From positions 1 to 45,159 of the forward strand of contig CANJRZ010000006.1 in assembly GCA_947476735.1 (NCBI GenBank): a DNA stretch of 45,159 nt, in the 5' to 3' direction. The notes beneath the pieces were generated by a model. That model was not told where the DNA came from, did not search any database, and saw only the letters and a list, made by a program, of their open reading frames with translations. The stretch is from Sphingomonadaceae bacterium (GTDB lineage Bacteria; Pseudomonadota; Alphaproteobacteria; Sphingomonadales; Sphingomonadaceae). The position numbers and the translations under genes are program-made. How positions within the stretch are numbered: the first letter of the stretch is position 1; every line of letters starts with the position of its first letter. This document shows positions 28,702-36,517 of the stretch, one piece after another.

Positions 28702-28977
28702 ATGCGGATGCTTTTCACTCTCCCGGCAGTCCTGGTCGCCCAGATCGGCACGTCGCCGGCATCAGCGGCCACCAACGTCTATGCCTTTGGGGTTGGCGTA
28801 ACGGTCGCAGCCTCGTGCACGATCACCGCTCAGGCGATTGCGCAGCGTGCGGACGGGGGGCGTGGCAATATCTGCGCCGACTCACTCCCGACTCCCGCCA
28901 TCGTTGCCGCCCCGCCGCGAGTCATCGTCTCGCGGGACAACCCTGCCCAGGTGACGCTCACGATCATCGAATTCTGA
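28702..28977 (+). CDS. short secreted protein, possibly related to spore-coat-U pilins
   Basis: A 91-residue protein with a signal peptide (MRMLFTLPAVLVAQIGTSP, cleavage near ASAA). The mature start, TNVYAFGVGVTVAASCTI, has the alternating hydrophobic strand and the Cys-x-I seen at the start of the two longer pilins of the neighbouring operon (FAVTATVQATCLI and FAVTATVQAGCVI). A second Cys (NICADS) and a final strand (QVTLTIIEF) are present, but the central core of the pilin domain is missing. ATG at 28702 or 28708 would serve. It is transcribed toward the pilus operon and ends nine bases short of its last gene. Function unknown; it may be an accessory subunit or a degraded pilin. Confidence 0.6.
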   Translation: MRMLFTLPAVLVAQIGTSPASAATNVYAFGVGVTVAASCTITAQAIAQRADGGRGNICADSLPTPAIVAAPPRVIVSRDNPAQVTLTIIEF

Positions 28978-28986
28978 GCGTCGGGC

Positions 28987-29442
28987 TCAATAGGTCAGCG
29001 CGGCGACGATGGTGTCGAGATAACCTCCACCGGGATGCGCACTTATCCTTGCCGCTATCCGTCCGTAGACTTGGTAGGTCTTGGTTCCGCCGTGCGACGG
29101 AATGTCATCCGTGCCCGTCACGACAAAGACACCGCTCGAGAAATCACCCCAGATTTTGGTGTGGGCCGCATCGGTGTAGAGTTGATAGGGCAGCATAAAT
29201 CCGCCGAGAATCATTCTGCGCGCACCATAGCTGGCGGCGCCTCCGCGGCTGAGCGTTATATTATATGGGCCATTGCCCGATTGCTTGCTGCATGTGACCC
29301 GCACTGTGCCTGTGAAATCGGTGGGGGTTGATTTCGTGGTATCGTAGATCCCGAATGCAACTCCCGATGCGGAAATGGTACAAGCCCCACCCGCAGCGGT
29401 TGATGCGACCAGCAGAAGACTGGCGGCGAACCAGCGCGTCAT
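28987..29442 (-). CDS. spore-coat-U-domain pilin, probable tip subunit
   Basis: A 151-residue secreted protein with a signal peptide (MTRWFAASLLLVASTAAGGA) and a single SCPU fold ending in YLDTIVAALTY. Unlike the other two pilins of the operon it begins directly at the domain Cys (ACTISASGVAFGIYD), with no strand-forming N-terminal extension. In donor-strand assembly, such a subunit cannot fill the groove of a preceding subunit and so would sit at the tip. Its ATG overlaps the stop of the usher (ATGA). ATG at 29442 is chosen; the open frame continues upstream into the usher without a site. Confidence 0.85.
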   Translation of the reverse strand: MTRWFAASLLLVASTAAGGACTISASGVAFGIYDTTKSTPTDFTGTVRVTCSKQSGNGPYNITLSRGGAASYGARRMILGGFMLPYQLYTDAAHTKIWGDFSSGVFVVTGTDDIPSHGGTKTYQVYGRIAARISAHPGGGYLDTIVAALTY

Positions 29443-31778
29443 GGCTTGCGCCGCCTGCAGATGACCGGCCCGATGACCGGGATTTCGCCCGGCACAGCCT
29501 GGTAGTCGAACTCGGCACGGCAATGGCGGCCATCAAGCCGTTCAACCAAAACCACATTGTGCCGTACCAGCATCTGAACATAGGCCTGGCCACCGAAGCC
29601 CACGGGAACTGTCACGCCGGTAGCGATCAGCTTCGCCGAATAGCCGGCCGGCAGGGCCACTCCGGTTTCATCCACGAGCCGCAGCAATGCGCCGCTGTTC
29701 ATCGTGACCGGGAAGCGGACGACGACGCCGGATCGGTCCGCGGGCCGCACGGTGACCTTGGTGATATCGAGCGTGGCATCCATCGGAATGTCGCTGGGAT
29801 CCACCGACAATCGGTTGAGTTCGAACGACCGCAATCCGGCGACCAGCAGGAGACCCTTGGCATTGGTGCGCCCGACACTGCGATTCTCCTGCAGGACGCG
29901 CACCCCGGCGAGGCCGTTGGTGTCGATGATGGCAAAGCTGTCGTCGATCTGGTTCGACGCGAACAGCCCGCCGTCGACCATCGACAGCGACCCCTGCGCC
30001 TGCCCCCGGACGGTCGTCTCGCGGCCTGAGTGATCGGCACCGACCGACAACAGCGCCCATCCGGTCTTGTGTCCAATCTCTCCGAACGCATGGCTCGACG
30101 CACCTTTCGAACCAAGCAGCTGATAGCCCCAGTCACCGATCTTGGCGATCGACTGTGACATCTGAACCTGGGCGTAGCGGCCGCCCGTCCCCGCTCCACC
30201 GCTCAGGCTCGCCGATCGGCGGGTGCCCAGAGGCAATGTCAGCCCGATCAGCATGCCTTTGCCGCCCAGCCGTGCGAAATCGCGGTAACCCGTGGCATAG
30301 ACGGCCATTCGCCCAAACTGACCCGAATAGCTCGCGGTGACGATCCGGGCGTGCTGAGCAGGGACCAGATAGGGCCCATCCCCCGCCGGCGAAACGACAC
30401 TCGATGTGATCGCCCTTCGGTCGAGCCCGGCAAAGGCCAGGCCCACGGAACCGAAATGCCGCACGGTCATGCTGACGCTGGCATTGACCTGACGGTGCGG
30501 CACCGGGTCGCCATTGACCGCTGCAATGTCGCGAAACCGGCGGCTCGCAAGCGTGGTCGATGCCCCGAAGCTCAAATACGGTCCGCTGCGTTGGATCCCG
30601 AGTGATATCAGCATACCGTTGCCGTGACCGTTGCCGTGGCTTCCGGCCAAAGCGATGTCGATCAGCGCGATATTGCCGGCATTGATCACCGCGCCGCCGC
30701 CCACAACGACGGCACCGTGTGTCGCCTCGGCCGCAGCTTCGACGGTCAGCGAGGAGGACAGGCCCCGACGCAGCGTGGCACTTGCGGCAAAGCTGCCATA
30801 ATCGTTGCTCAGAATTCCCCAGTTCCGGCGGACGACCCCGGCCTGCGCCGAATAGCTTTGCAGACCGGGTGATAGCAGCTCTGCGCTTGCATAGAAGCGC
30901 CGTTCGGTGACGACCTGCCGACCAAGCGCATCGGACACGGCTACGGATATCCTGCCGGCGCCGGTCACAACCGGCAATTGGGGAATTTCAAACGGGCCGG
31001 CCGGCACCGGACGGTTAAACAGCCGCGTGCCGTTGACCAGCACATCGACCGCCGAGGGCAGCGCCACGGTGCCGCTGACTGAGGGTAGCGGGAAGGTGAT
31101 CAGGTCGGGCCGCAGTCCAAAATCGGTGACGACCTGGATCCCCGCCATGCGGAGCGGCCGGGTCCAGCGAAGGCCGCCGGTGACGAAGTCGCCGATGCGC
31201 GTGCGGCGCTGGTGCTCGATATCGGAGTGCGTAAAAGTGGTATCGAGCCGGATCAGCGAGATGCTTCCGTGACCGCTCGGCCCGTTGCCGGCAAAGGCGA
31301 GGAAACCCGAGCTGACGGTGCCCAATGGCGAAAAGGCCCGGACATCGAAAAGTCCGCTGGCGCTGGTTTCGGAATTTCCCGAACTGAAGCTCAGATCATA
31401 GTCTATCGTCACGCCGGTCCCGCTGACGACCTCGTCATTGGCCATGATACTGCCATCGACCTTGAGCAAGGTTGGTACCAGCGCAGCGCTGGCAGCGGTA
31501 ACGAACAGCTGCTGGCCGGGCCCATCGAAACGCCATGTGATCCCCGGAATGGCGGACAGCGCAACCAGTTCGTCCGACGGAGTGACATCCGATCTAAGAC
31601 CCAGATCCCGAAGTTCGGACCCCCGCGCCAGCAACGCGCCGTCCTGCATCACAAATTCGCCGATCTTGCCGACCGGAAAATCGTTGATCCGTACATCGAG
31701 CAACAGCACGTCACCGGCTGCTGCAGGGCGCGGAACGAGGGCAATCGCCAGCCCGATCATCGCCGCGGCAATACGCAT
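29439..31778 (-). CDS. outer-membrane usher of a Csu-type chaperone-usher pilus
   Basis: A 779-residue FimD/PapC-type usher that would secrete and polymerise the pilins. After a signal peptide (MRIAAAMIGLAIALVPRPAA) come an N-terminal chaperone-docking domain (VLLLDVRINDFPVGKIGEFV), a barrel with a plug region around residues 210-300 (PLPSVSGTVALPSAVDVLVN, then RLFNRPVPAGPFEIPQLPVV), and C-terminal domains ending in CRAEFDYQAVPGEIPVIGP. The protein is on the short side compared with classical ushers and fits the archaic Csu branch. It starts 70 bases after SCPU2 and overlaps the tip pilin gene. Confidence 0.93.
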   Translation of the reverse strand: MRIAAAMIGLAIALVPRPAAAGDVLLLDVRINDFPVGKIGEFVMQDGALLARGSELRDLGLRSDVTPSDELVALSAIPGITWRFDGPGQQLFVTAASAALVPTLLKVDGSIMANDEVVSGTGVTIDYDLSFSSGNSETSASGLFDVRAFSPLGTVSSGFLAFAGNGPSGHGSISLIRLDTTFTHSDIEHQRRTRIGDFVTGGLRWTRPLRMAGIQVVTDFGLRPDLITFPLPSVSGTVALPSAVDVLVNGTRLFNRPVPAGPFEIPQLPVVTGAGRISVAVSDALGRQVVTERRFYASAELLSPGLQSYSAQAGVVRRNWGILSNDYGSFAASATLRRGLSSSLTVEAAAEATHGAVVVGGGAVINAGNIALIDIALAGSHGNGHGNGMLISLGIQRSGPYLSFGASTTLASRRFRDIAAVNGDPVPHRQVNASVSMTVRHFGSVGLAFAGLDRRAITSSVVSPAGDGPYLVPAQHARIVTASYSGQFGRMAVYATGYRDFARLGGKGMLIGLTLPLGTRRSASLSGGAGTGGRYAQVQMSQSIAKIGDWGYQLLGSKGASSHAFGEIGHKTGWALLSVGADHSGRETTVRGQAQGSLSMVDGGLFASNQIDDSFAIIDTNGLAGVRVLQENRSVGRTNAKGLLLVAGLRSFELNRLSVDPSDIPMDATLDITKVTVRPADRSGVVVRFPVTMNSGALLRLVDETGVALPAGYSAKLIATGVTVPVGFGGQAYVQMLVRHNVVLVERLDGRHCRAEFDYQAVPGEIPVIGPVICRRRKP

Positions 31779-31848
31779 GGCTGTTCCGCGTCGGCTACCA
31801 ATGGTTCAGGACAGCGCACGCGCCTTCCGGTGGGGCGGCTGCGGCCAT

Positions 31849-32337
31849 TCAGTAGGTCACAGTGGCGATGATAGTGTCGGTATAACTGCCGGGCGTCACG
31901 AACTGTCCCGCCGCGATCCGGCCATAGACCGTGAGCGTCTGAGCGGCGCCCGTACCGGTCCCGGCAAGCGTATCGGTCGCGACGGTATTGCCCCAGTTGA
32001 GCGAGCGGCCGGCATCGCGCGACAGCGAATAGTTCAGCAGAACAGCGCCACTGGTCATCTTGCGGGCAGCGACCGTCGCCCCGCTTCCCGCTCCGGCACC
32101 GAGTCCGATATTGTAGGGCGTGGTGTTGGTGCACGTCACCGACATGGTCGAAGTCGCATCGACCTGGGTTCCTGAATAGGTGCCGAATGCGAGCGGCGTC
32201 GCCGTGATAACGCAACCCGCCTGGACGGTCGCAGTGACGGCGAAGGTTGCGGTGGCGGTCGCCGCGGCAACTTGCGTTGACGCAGCCATCGCCAGGCAAC
32301 TGGCCGCAATCCCGCGCAGAATGACGGTTCCCGTCAT
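31849..32337 (-). CDS. spore-coat-U-domain pilin (second subunit)
   Basis: A 162-residue secreted pilin. The signal peptide ends near STQVAAA, and the mature N-terminus TATATFAVTATVQAGCVI has the donor strand followed by the first Cys. The SCPU core includes FGTYSGTQVDATSTMSVTC, NIGLGAGAGSGATVAARKM and a final strand SYTDTIIATVTY. It is close in sequence to the first pilin of the operon, so the two probably arose by duplication. Its ATG overlaps the stop of the chaperone gene (ATGA). Confidence 0.9.
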   Translation of the reverse strand: MTGTVILRGIAASCLAMAASTQVAAATATATFAVTATVQAGCVITATPLAFGTYSGTQVDATSTMSVTCTNTTPYNIGLGAGAGSGATVAARKMTSGAVLLNYSLSRDAGRSLNWGNTVATDTLAGTGTGAAQTLTVYGRIAAGQFVTPGSYTDTIIATVTY

Positions 32338-33056
32338 CGGCTGGCGACGACGCGTACCATCTGGTCGACCGGCCCGCTATCACCCTTGCCGGTCAGGCGC
32401 ATGGTACTGCCGGCTTCCGGCAGCGCACCGCCGCGAGACTCAATCATCCAGCGGCGTGTCGCACCCGCCAGAATATAAGGCGAGGCGTTGGCGCCGGTTC
32501 CGAGCATACGACCTCCCCCTGCGGTCAGGGCGATATCGCGGATCGTTTCGTGGCGGCTGCCACCATTGGCGGCGACGAGCCAGGCTTGGCCACCCTTGCG
32601 TTCGATCCGGTAGCTGATCATCGGGGTGGTCCGGGTCTTGGGCTCCGCGAACACCGGAATCGACAGGCGCAATGCAATGCGCACCGTCCCCGGGTCCGCA
32701 GGCGCCGGAATCTGGTCGACGAGGATGCGGTAGGTCGCTTCCTTGCCAACCGGGACCTCGCGCAACGCCAATCGGATGACCTGGCTGGTACCCGGAGCAA
32801 TCATCGCGAGCGGTGGGCTGGTGAGGACGCTCGATGACGCGACCAGTTCATCGGTGCCGCTGGCCTGGTTCCAGGCGAAAACCCGCACCTGGACCGATGT
32901 CTCGGCATCACCCTGATTGAGGACGGTGAGCGACGTCGCCCCCTGACCCGGTGTAAGCTGGATGCTGACTGGCAACACCGTCAGCGACTGAGCCTGGGCC
33001 ATACCGGCCAGCGTTACCGCGAGTGCAGCGGCAATGGTCTTCACGTTCGGATTCAT
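32334..33056 (-). CDS. periplasmic pilus chaperone
   Basis: A 240-residue PapD-like chaperone with two immunoglobulin-like domains. The signal peptide is MNPNVKTIAAALAVTLAGMA, cleaved after QAQ. Family features include SLTVLPVSIQLTPGQGATSL, the donor strand region SQVIRLALREVPVGKEATYR and FAEPKTRTTPMISYRIERKG at the domain junction. It folds pilins in the periplasm and hands them to the usher. ATG at 33056 has GAGGTG close upstream, within the 7-base gap after SCPU3; the open frame extends upstream through that gene as a shadow. In this operon it lies second, ahead of SCPU2. Confidence 0.92.
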   Translation of the reverse strand: MNPNVKTIAAALAVTLAGMAQAQSLTVLPVSIQLTPGQGATSLTVLNQGDAETSVQVRVFAWNQASGTDELVASSSVLTSPPLAMIAPGTSQVIRLALREVPVGKEATYRILVDQIPAPADPGTVRIALRLSIPVFAEPKTRTTPMISYRIERKGGQAWLVAANGGSRHETIRDIALTAGGGRMLGTGANASPYILAGATRRWMIESRGGALPEAGSTMRLTGKGDSGPVDQMVRVVASR

Positions 33057-33063
33057 GGTCACC

Positions 33064-33573
33064 TCAATAGGTAATGGTTGCGATGACGGTGTCGGTGTAG
33101 GCGCCCGGCGCAACGAATTGCGCAGCGGCGATCCGACCATAGACCGTGAGCGACTGTGCGCTTCCGTTGCCGGTGCCCGCGACCGTATCGGTCGGCACCG
33201 TCATGCCCCAGTTCACCGCGCGCGGCGCATCGGAGGACAGGCTGTAGGCCAATGTCGCCGCCGACGGCCCGACCATCTTGCGCGATGTTACCGTGGCGGC
33301 TGGCGCGAGGCCGGCATTGAGGCCGATCGTGTATGGGGTGGATGTCGTGCAGGTGACCGAGATCGTCGAAGTCGTGTCGGCCTGGACGCCGGTATAAGTG
33401 CCAAAGGCCATCGGCGTTGCACTGATCAGGCAGGTCGCCTGCACCGTTGCTGTCACGGCAAAGCTGGCGGTGGCCGTCGCAGCATGCGCGGACGTCGTCA
33501 AATCGAGCGCCGCTAACATTATGGGAAGAAAAAAGGCAGGCCCGGTGACGCTATTTTTCAGTCGAGAAATCAT
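33064..33573 (-). CDS. spore-coat-U-domain pilin (major subunit candidate)
   Basis: A 169-residue secreted pilin and the first gene of the operon, so likely the major shaft subunit. The signal peptide ends near TTSAHA. The mature start ATATASFAVTATVQATCLIS carries the donor strand. The SCPU core (FGTYTGVQADTTSTISVTC, YTIGLNAGLAPAATVTSRKM) ends in AYTDTVIATITY. The ATG at 33573 has GGGAGA about eight bases upstream. Transcription should start in the AT-rich spacer just upstream. Confidence 0.9.
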   Translation of the reverse strand: MISRLKNSVTGPAFFLPIMLAALDLTTSAHAATATASFAVTATVQATCLISATPMAFGTYTGVQADTTSTISVTCTTSTPYTIGLNAGLAPAATVTSRKMVGPSAATLAYSLSSDAPRAVNWGMTVPTDTVAGTGNGSAQSLTVYGRIAAAQFVAPGAYTDTVIATITY

Positions 33574-33636
33574 AATTCAAGTCTCCCTTGCAACCTAAAT
33601 GCTGCGTGGGGACCATTGTTCCGCTGAAACGATGAC

Positions 33637-33770
33637 ACATTTTATTTTAAAAAATAAATATATCGCGCAATTATCTAATTGATTTTTTCATATTTAGCGC
33701 ATCGGTAGGTAAAATTATCACGCGACTAATTGATATATAATAATTAATATCAGATTATTAGATTATGTTT
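33637..33770 (-). promoter_or_regulatory. AT-rich upstream region of the pilus operon
   Basis: By hand count about 78 percent of the 134 bases are A or T, against roughly 35-40 percent in the neighbouring genes. It contains runs such as TTTATTTTAAAAAATAAATA. It lies directly upstream of the first pilin. Such tracts often bind nucleoid proteins (H-NS-like or Ros/MucR in alphaproteobacteria) that silence surface-structure genes. No exact -35/-10 pair is claimed. Confidence 0.55.
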
Positions 33771-33820
33771 AGGCTGCCGACTGACTGCCGCTCAAGGATG
33801 ATCAGCTGTTGCCCGATGAA

Positions 33821-33909
33821 CGCTCTTGCGTGCCAGGTGTAGTCCAAGCCTGGCAGGCGAAGTCACCGGCACGGTGGACGCAAGAGCGCAAACGGTTCAA
33901 CCTGAACCG
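33821..33909. other. nested inverted repeats, possible structured RNA
   Basis: Four stems can be drawn. P1: CGCTCTTGCG (33821-33830) with CGCAAGAGCG (33879-33888), 10 exact pairs. Inside it, P2: TGCCAGG (33831-33837) with CCTGGCA (33849-33855). P3: CACCG (33864-33868) with CGGTG (33872-33876). Outside it, P4: CGGTTCA (33893-33899) with TGAACCG (33903-33909). P1-P2-P3 form a three-way junction. The strand cannot be decided; no promoter is assigned. Confidence 0.5.
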
Positions 33910-34036
33910 AACAGCGCCCTTTTCATTCGAGCATGTTCTTGCGGGCGGACGAGGCGCAGGATCGGGAAAACAGTGAAAGCAAGCGTTAGTTCGGTATCTT
34001 GTCCGACTTAACTGTATTGGGTGCGGTGCTGCTCCC

Positions 34037-35635
34037 TCACTCCCACTCGATGGTTCCGGGCGGTTTCGACGTATAGTCATACACAACCCGGTTGATCCCC
34101 TGCACCTCGTTGACGATGCGGGTCGCTACGCGGCTAAGGAAGGCGGCATCGAACGGGTAGACATCGGCGGTCATGCCGTCGGTCGAGGTGACGGCGCGCA
34201 GCGCGCAGACATAATCATAGGTTCGGCCATCGCCCATCACACCAACGGTGCGAACCGGCAGCAGCACCGCGAAGGCCTGCCAGATCGCATCGTAGAGCCC
34301 CGCGCGGCGGATTTCGTCGAGATAGACCGCATCCGCCTTGCGCAGGATGTCGCAACGTTCCTTGGTGACCTCGCCGGGAATGCGGATGCCAAGGCCCGGC
34401 CCCGGGAAGGGATGCCGGCCGACGAAGATGTCGGGCAGACCCAGTTCGCGACCGAGGTCACGAACCTCGTCCTTGAACAGTTCGCGCAGCGGCTCGACCA
34501 GCTTCATGTTCATCCGCTCGGGCAGGCCACCGACATTGTGGTGGCTCTTGATCGTGACCGAAGGCCCGCCGGTGAAGCTGACGCTCTCGATCACATCGGG
34601 ATAAAGCGTACCCTGCGCGAGGAAATCGGCACCGCCGATCTTCTTCGCTTCGGCCTCGAATATCTCGATGAAGGTCTTGCCGATGAACTTGCGCTTGGCC
34701 TCGGGGTCGGTGACGCCCTTGAGGCCATTGAGAAACAGCGTCTCCACATTCACATGGACGAGCGGGATGCCATAGTGCTCACGGAACAGGCTGACGACCT
34801 GATCAGCCTCGCCGAGCCGCATCAGACCATGGTCGACGAAAACGCAGGTCAGCTGGTCGCCGATCGCCTCATGAATCAGCACCGCCGCCACCGCGCTGTC
34901 AACGCCGCCCGACAGACCACAGATGACGCGGCCAGAGCCGACCTGCTTGCGAATCTCGGCGATCTTGGTCGCGCGGAACTCGGCCATCGACCAGTCGCCC
35001 GCCAATCCGCAGACATGGCGGACAAAATTGGCGATCAGCTTGCCACCATCGGGCGTATGGACCACCTCCGGATGAAACTGGACTCCGTAGAACCGGCGCG
35101 TCTCGTCCGAGGTCACCGCGAAGGGCGCACCTTCCGAGACCGCGATCGGCGCGAATCCGTGCGGCAGCGCGTCAACCTTGTCGCCATGGCTCATCCAGAC
35201 CTGGTGATGCTCACCCTCCTGCCACAGCCCGTCGAACAAGGCCGAGCGATCCCTGATCTCGATGAAGGCGCGGCCGAACTCGCGACTGTCCTGGCTCGGG
35301 GTGACCGAGCCGCCGAGTTGCTGGCACATCGTCTGCTGACCATAGCAGATACCGAGGATCGGGACGCCTGCTTCGAAGAAGCGCTGCGGCGCGCGCGGGC
35401 TGCCGATGTCGGCGACCGACGCAGGCCCTCCCCCGAGGATTATTCCCCTGGGCTGGAGTCGGTCGAAGGCCGCGTCAGCCGCGTTGAACGGGGCGATTTC
35501 GCTATAGACTCCGGCCTCGCGTACGCGACGCGCTATCAGCTGAGTCACCTGACTGCCGAAATCGACAATCAGGATGGTTTCCTGCGGATGGGAACTGGGT
35601 TTCGGGGCGGCGGTAGCGGGAAGCTGGGCTGTCAT
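34037..35635 (-). CDS. guaA: GMP synthase (glutamine-hydrolysing)
   Basis: It aminates XMP to GMP. The 532-residue protein has the class I glutamine amidotransferase domain ([15 protein letters not shown]; nucleophile Cys97 in [12 protein letters not shown]; His188 and Glu190 in VQFHPEV), the ATP-pyrophosphatase domain ([13 protein letters not shown] at 242-254) and the C-terminal dimerisation domain ending [17 protein letters not shown], the invariant family tail. The start at 35635 adds about 18 residues before the domain and has no strong ribosome-binding site, but no better ATG exists. Single gene. Confidence 0.97.
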   Translation of the reverse strand: MTAQLPATAAPKPSSHPQETILIVDFGSQVTQLIARRVREAGVYSEIAPFNAADAAFDRLQPRGIILGGGPASVADIGSPRAPQRFFEAGVPILGICYGQQTMCQQLGGSVTPSQDSREFGRAFIEIRDRSALFDGLWQEGEHHQVWMSHGDKVDALPHGFAPIAVSEGAPFAVTSDETRRFYGVQFHPEVVHTPDGGKLIANFVRHVCGLAGDWSMAEFRATKIAEIRKQVGSGRVICGLSGGVDSAVAAVLIHEAIGDQLTCVFVDHGLMRLGEADQVVSLFREHYGIPLVHVNVETLFLNGLKGVTDPEAKRKFIGKTFIEIFEAEAKKIGGADFLAQGTLYPDVIESVSFTGGPSVTIKSHHNVGGLPERMNMKLVEPLRELFKDEVRDLGRELGLPDIFVGRHPFPGPGLGIRIPGEVTKERCDILRKADAVYLDEIRRAGLYDAIWQAFAVLLPVRTVGVMGDGRTYDYVCALRAVTSTDGMTADVYPFDAAFLSRVATRIVNEVQGINRVVYDYTSKPPGTIEWE

Positions 35636-35741
35636 GGGGAGCCGATAAAGAAGGACGGCTCGCCTGTCCAGCGGATGCGCGGATTATCCACACCGAAGTG
35701 ATGCGGCCCTGCCGCCACCCGGCAGCAGGGCGAATTGCTCG

Positions 35742-36236
35742 TCAGCCGCGCGGCGAGCGACGCTGGCCTTCGCGGTTGCTGAGTTGGACGGTCTCGATCC
35801 GTCCGTCGACGACATCGCAATAAAAATGGCGATCACCATCACGTTCGACGTCAATCACGCCATCCACGCGCCAGCCGGGGCCATCGCGGTCGACCGAGTC
35901 GATCGAGGCAACCCGGCCGCGGGCCATGCTCTCGACTGCATCGCTGCACATCGCGGCGACTTCACGCGCATCCGAGCCGGAGTCGCGCAGATCGTCGCGC
36001 TGGTCCGCACTGCGACGCGAAGGCGTCGCCTTGTTCTTGTTGGCAGAATTGGCAATCGCGAAGATCCCGCCGCCAATTACCGCACCGAGCAGGATATTAC
36101 CGAATGTATCACCGCCGCCATGACGATGATGACCGTAATGGCCGCCATAGCCACCCCAGGGCCGCGCCGTCGCAGGAGCCGCCGCTCCCATCAAGAGGGC
36201 CAGCACCGTTGCCGATCCGACGAGTTGCTTGATCAT
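35742..36236 (-). CDS. exported His/Gly-rich hypothetical protein
   Basis: A 164-residue protein of unknown function. A signal peptide (MIKQLVGSATVLALLMGAAA, cleavage near ATA) is followed by a His/Gly/Tyr stretch (GGYGGHYGHHRHGGGD) that could bind metal, then a short hydrophobic glycine-rich segment (FGNILLGAVIGGGIFAIAN) that may insert in or contact a membrane. After a charged linker, the C-terminal domain (DGVIDVERDGDRHFYCDVVD) looks like a small beta-rich fold. ATG at 36236 has AGGGA five bases before it, and the upstream ATG at 36290 would bury the signal peptide. It has the look of a conserved sphingomonad lineage protein, but no named family is claimed. Confidence 0.8.
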   Translation of the reverse strand: MIKQLVGSATVLALLMGAAAPATARPWGGYGGHYGHHRHGGGDTFGNILLGAVIGGGIFAIANSANKNKATPSRRSADQRDDLRDSGSDAREVAAMCSDAVESMARGRVASIDSVDRDGPGWRVDGVIDVERDGDRHFYCDVVDGRIETVQLSNREGQRRSPRG

Positions 36237-36320
36237 ATCCCTGCCCCTCTCACTATTACGCACTACCATGACCATGCGACTATCCGACAACAGATTGCGG
36301 CAAGCTGAATAGCATGCGGC

Positions 36321-36491
36321 TCAAGCGAGACCCATGTCCGGCATGTGGCACCTGCGAACGTTCACTGGCCTCGACCGCCGCTGCCAGAATCGCTGACCGA
36401 CCTCCCAGACCTCAACGAGGCCCTGGTACAGGGAGCCAATCATCGATGAGGTCAACCCAAGCAACAAGGGCGCCAGGAAAATCAGCCGCAT
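36321..36491 (-). CDS. possible 56-residue membrane protein
   Basis: MRLIFLAPLLLGLTSSMIGS forms one hydrophobic helix, followed by a basic tail (QRFWQRRSRPVNVRRCHM). ATG at 36491 has AAGGGG about eight bases upstream. The gene would begin 26 bases after the stop of the prolyl oligopeptidase on the same strand. A hairpin (CCCCTT/AAGGGG, 36494-36515) overlaps the ribosome-binding site. No relatives are recognised. It could be a chance open frame. Confidence 0.4.
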   Translation of the reverse strand: MRLIFLAPLLLGLTSSMIGSLYQGLVEVWEVGQRFWQRRSRPVNVRRCHMPDMGLA

Positions 36492-36517
36492 GGAGCATCC
36501 CCTTTTTGGCAAGGGGG

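Larger units (their letters stand above)
33574..34036. other. 463-base spacer between the pilus operon and guaA
   Basis: No coding region is convincing here. The left third (33637-33770) is extremely AT-rich in a GC-rich genome and probably holds the pilus promoter. The middle (33821-33909) holds nested inverted repeats. The rest (33910-34036), just downstream of the guaA stop, shows nothing I could identify; the open frames in it have no ribosome-binding site and no recognisable protein. Confidence 0.6.

Noticed and set aside
33802-34086. Open frames in the guaA-pilus spacer
   Set aside because: They cross the inverted-repeat element, have no ribosome-binding site and no protein-like pattern.
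35706-35729. Hairpin CCCTGC...GCAGGG after the His/Gly-rich protein as a terminator
   Set aside because: The stem is good, but no T-tract follows on the minus strand, so it is not called.
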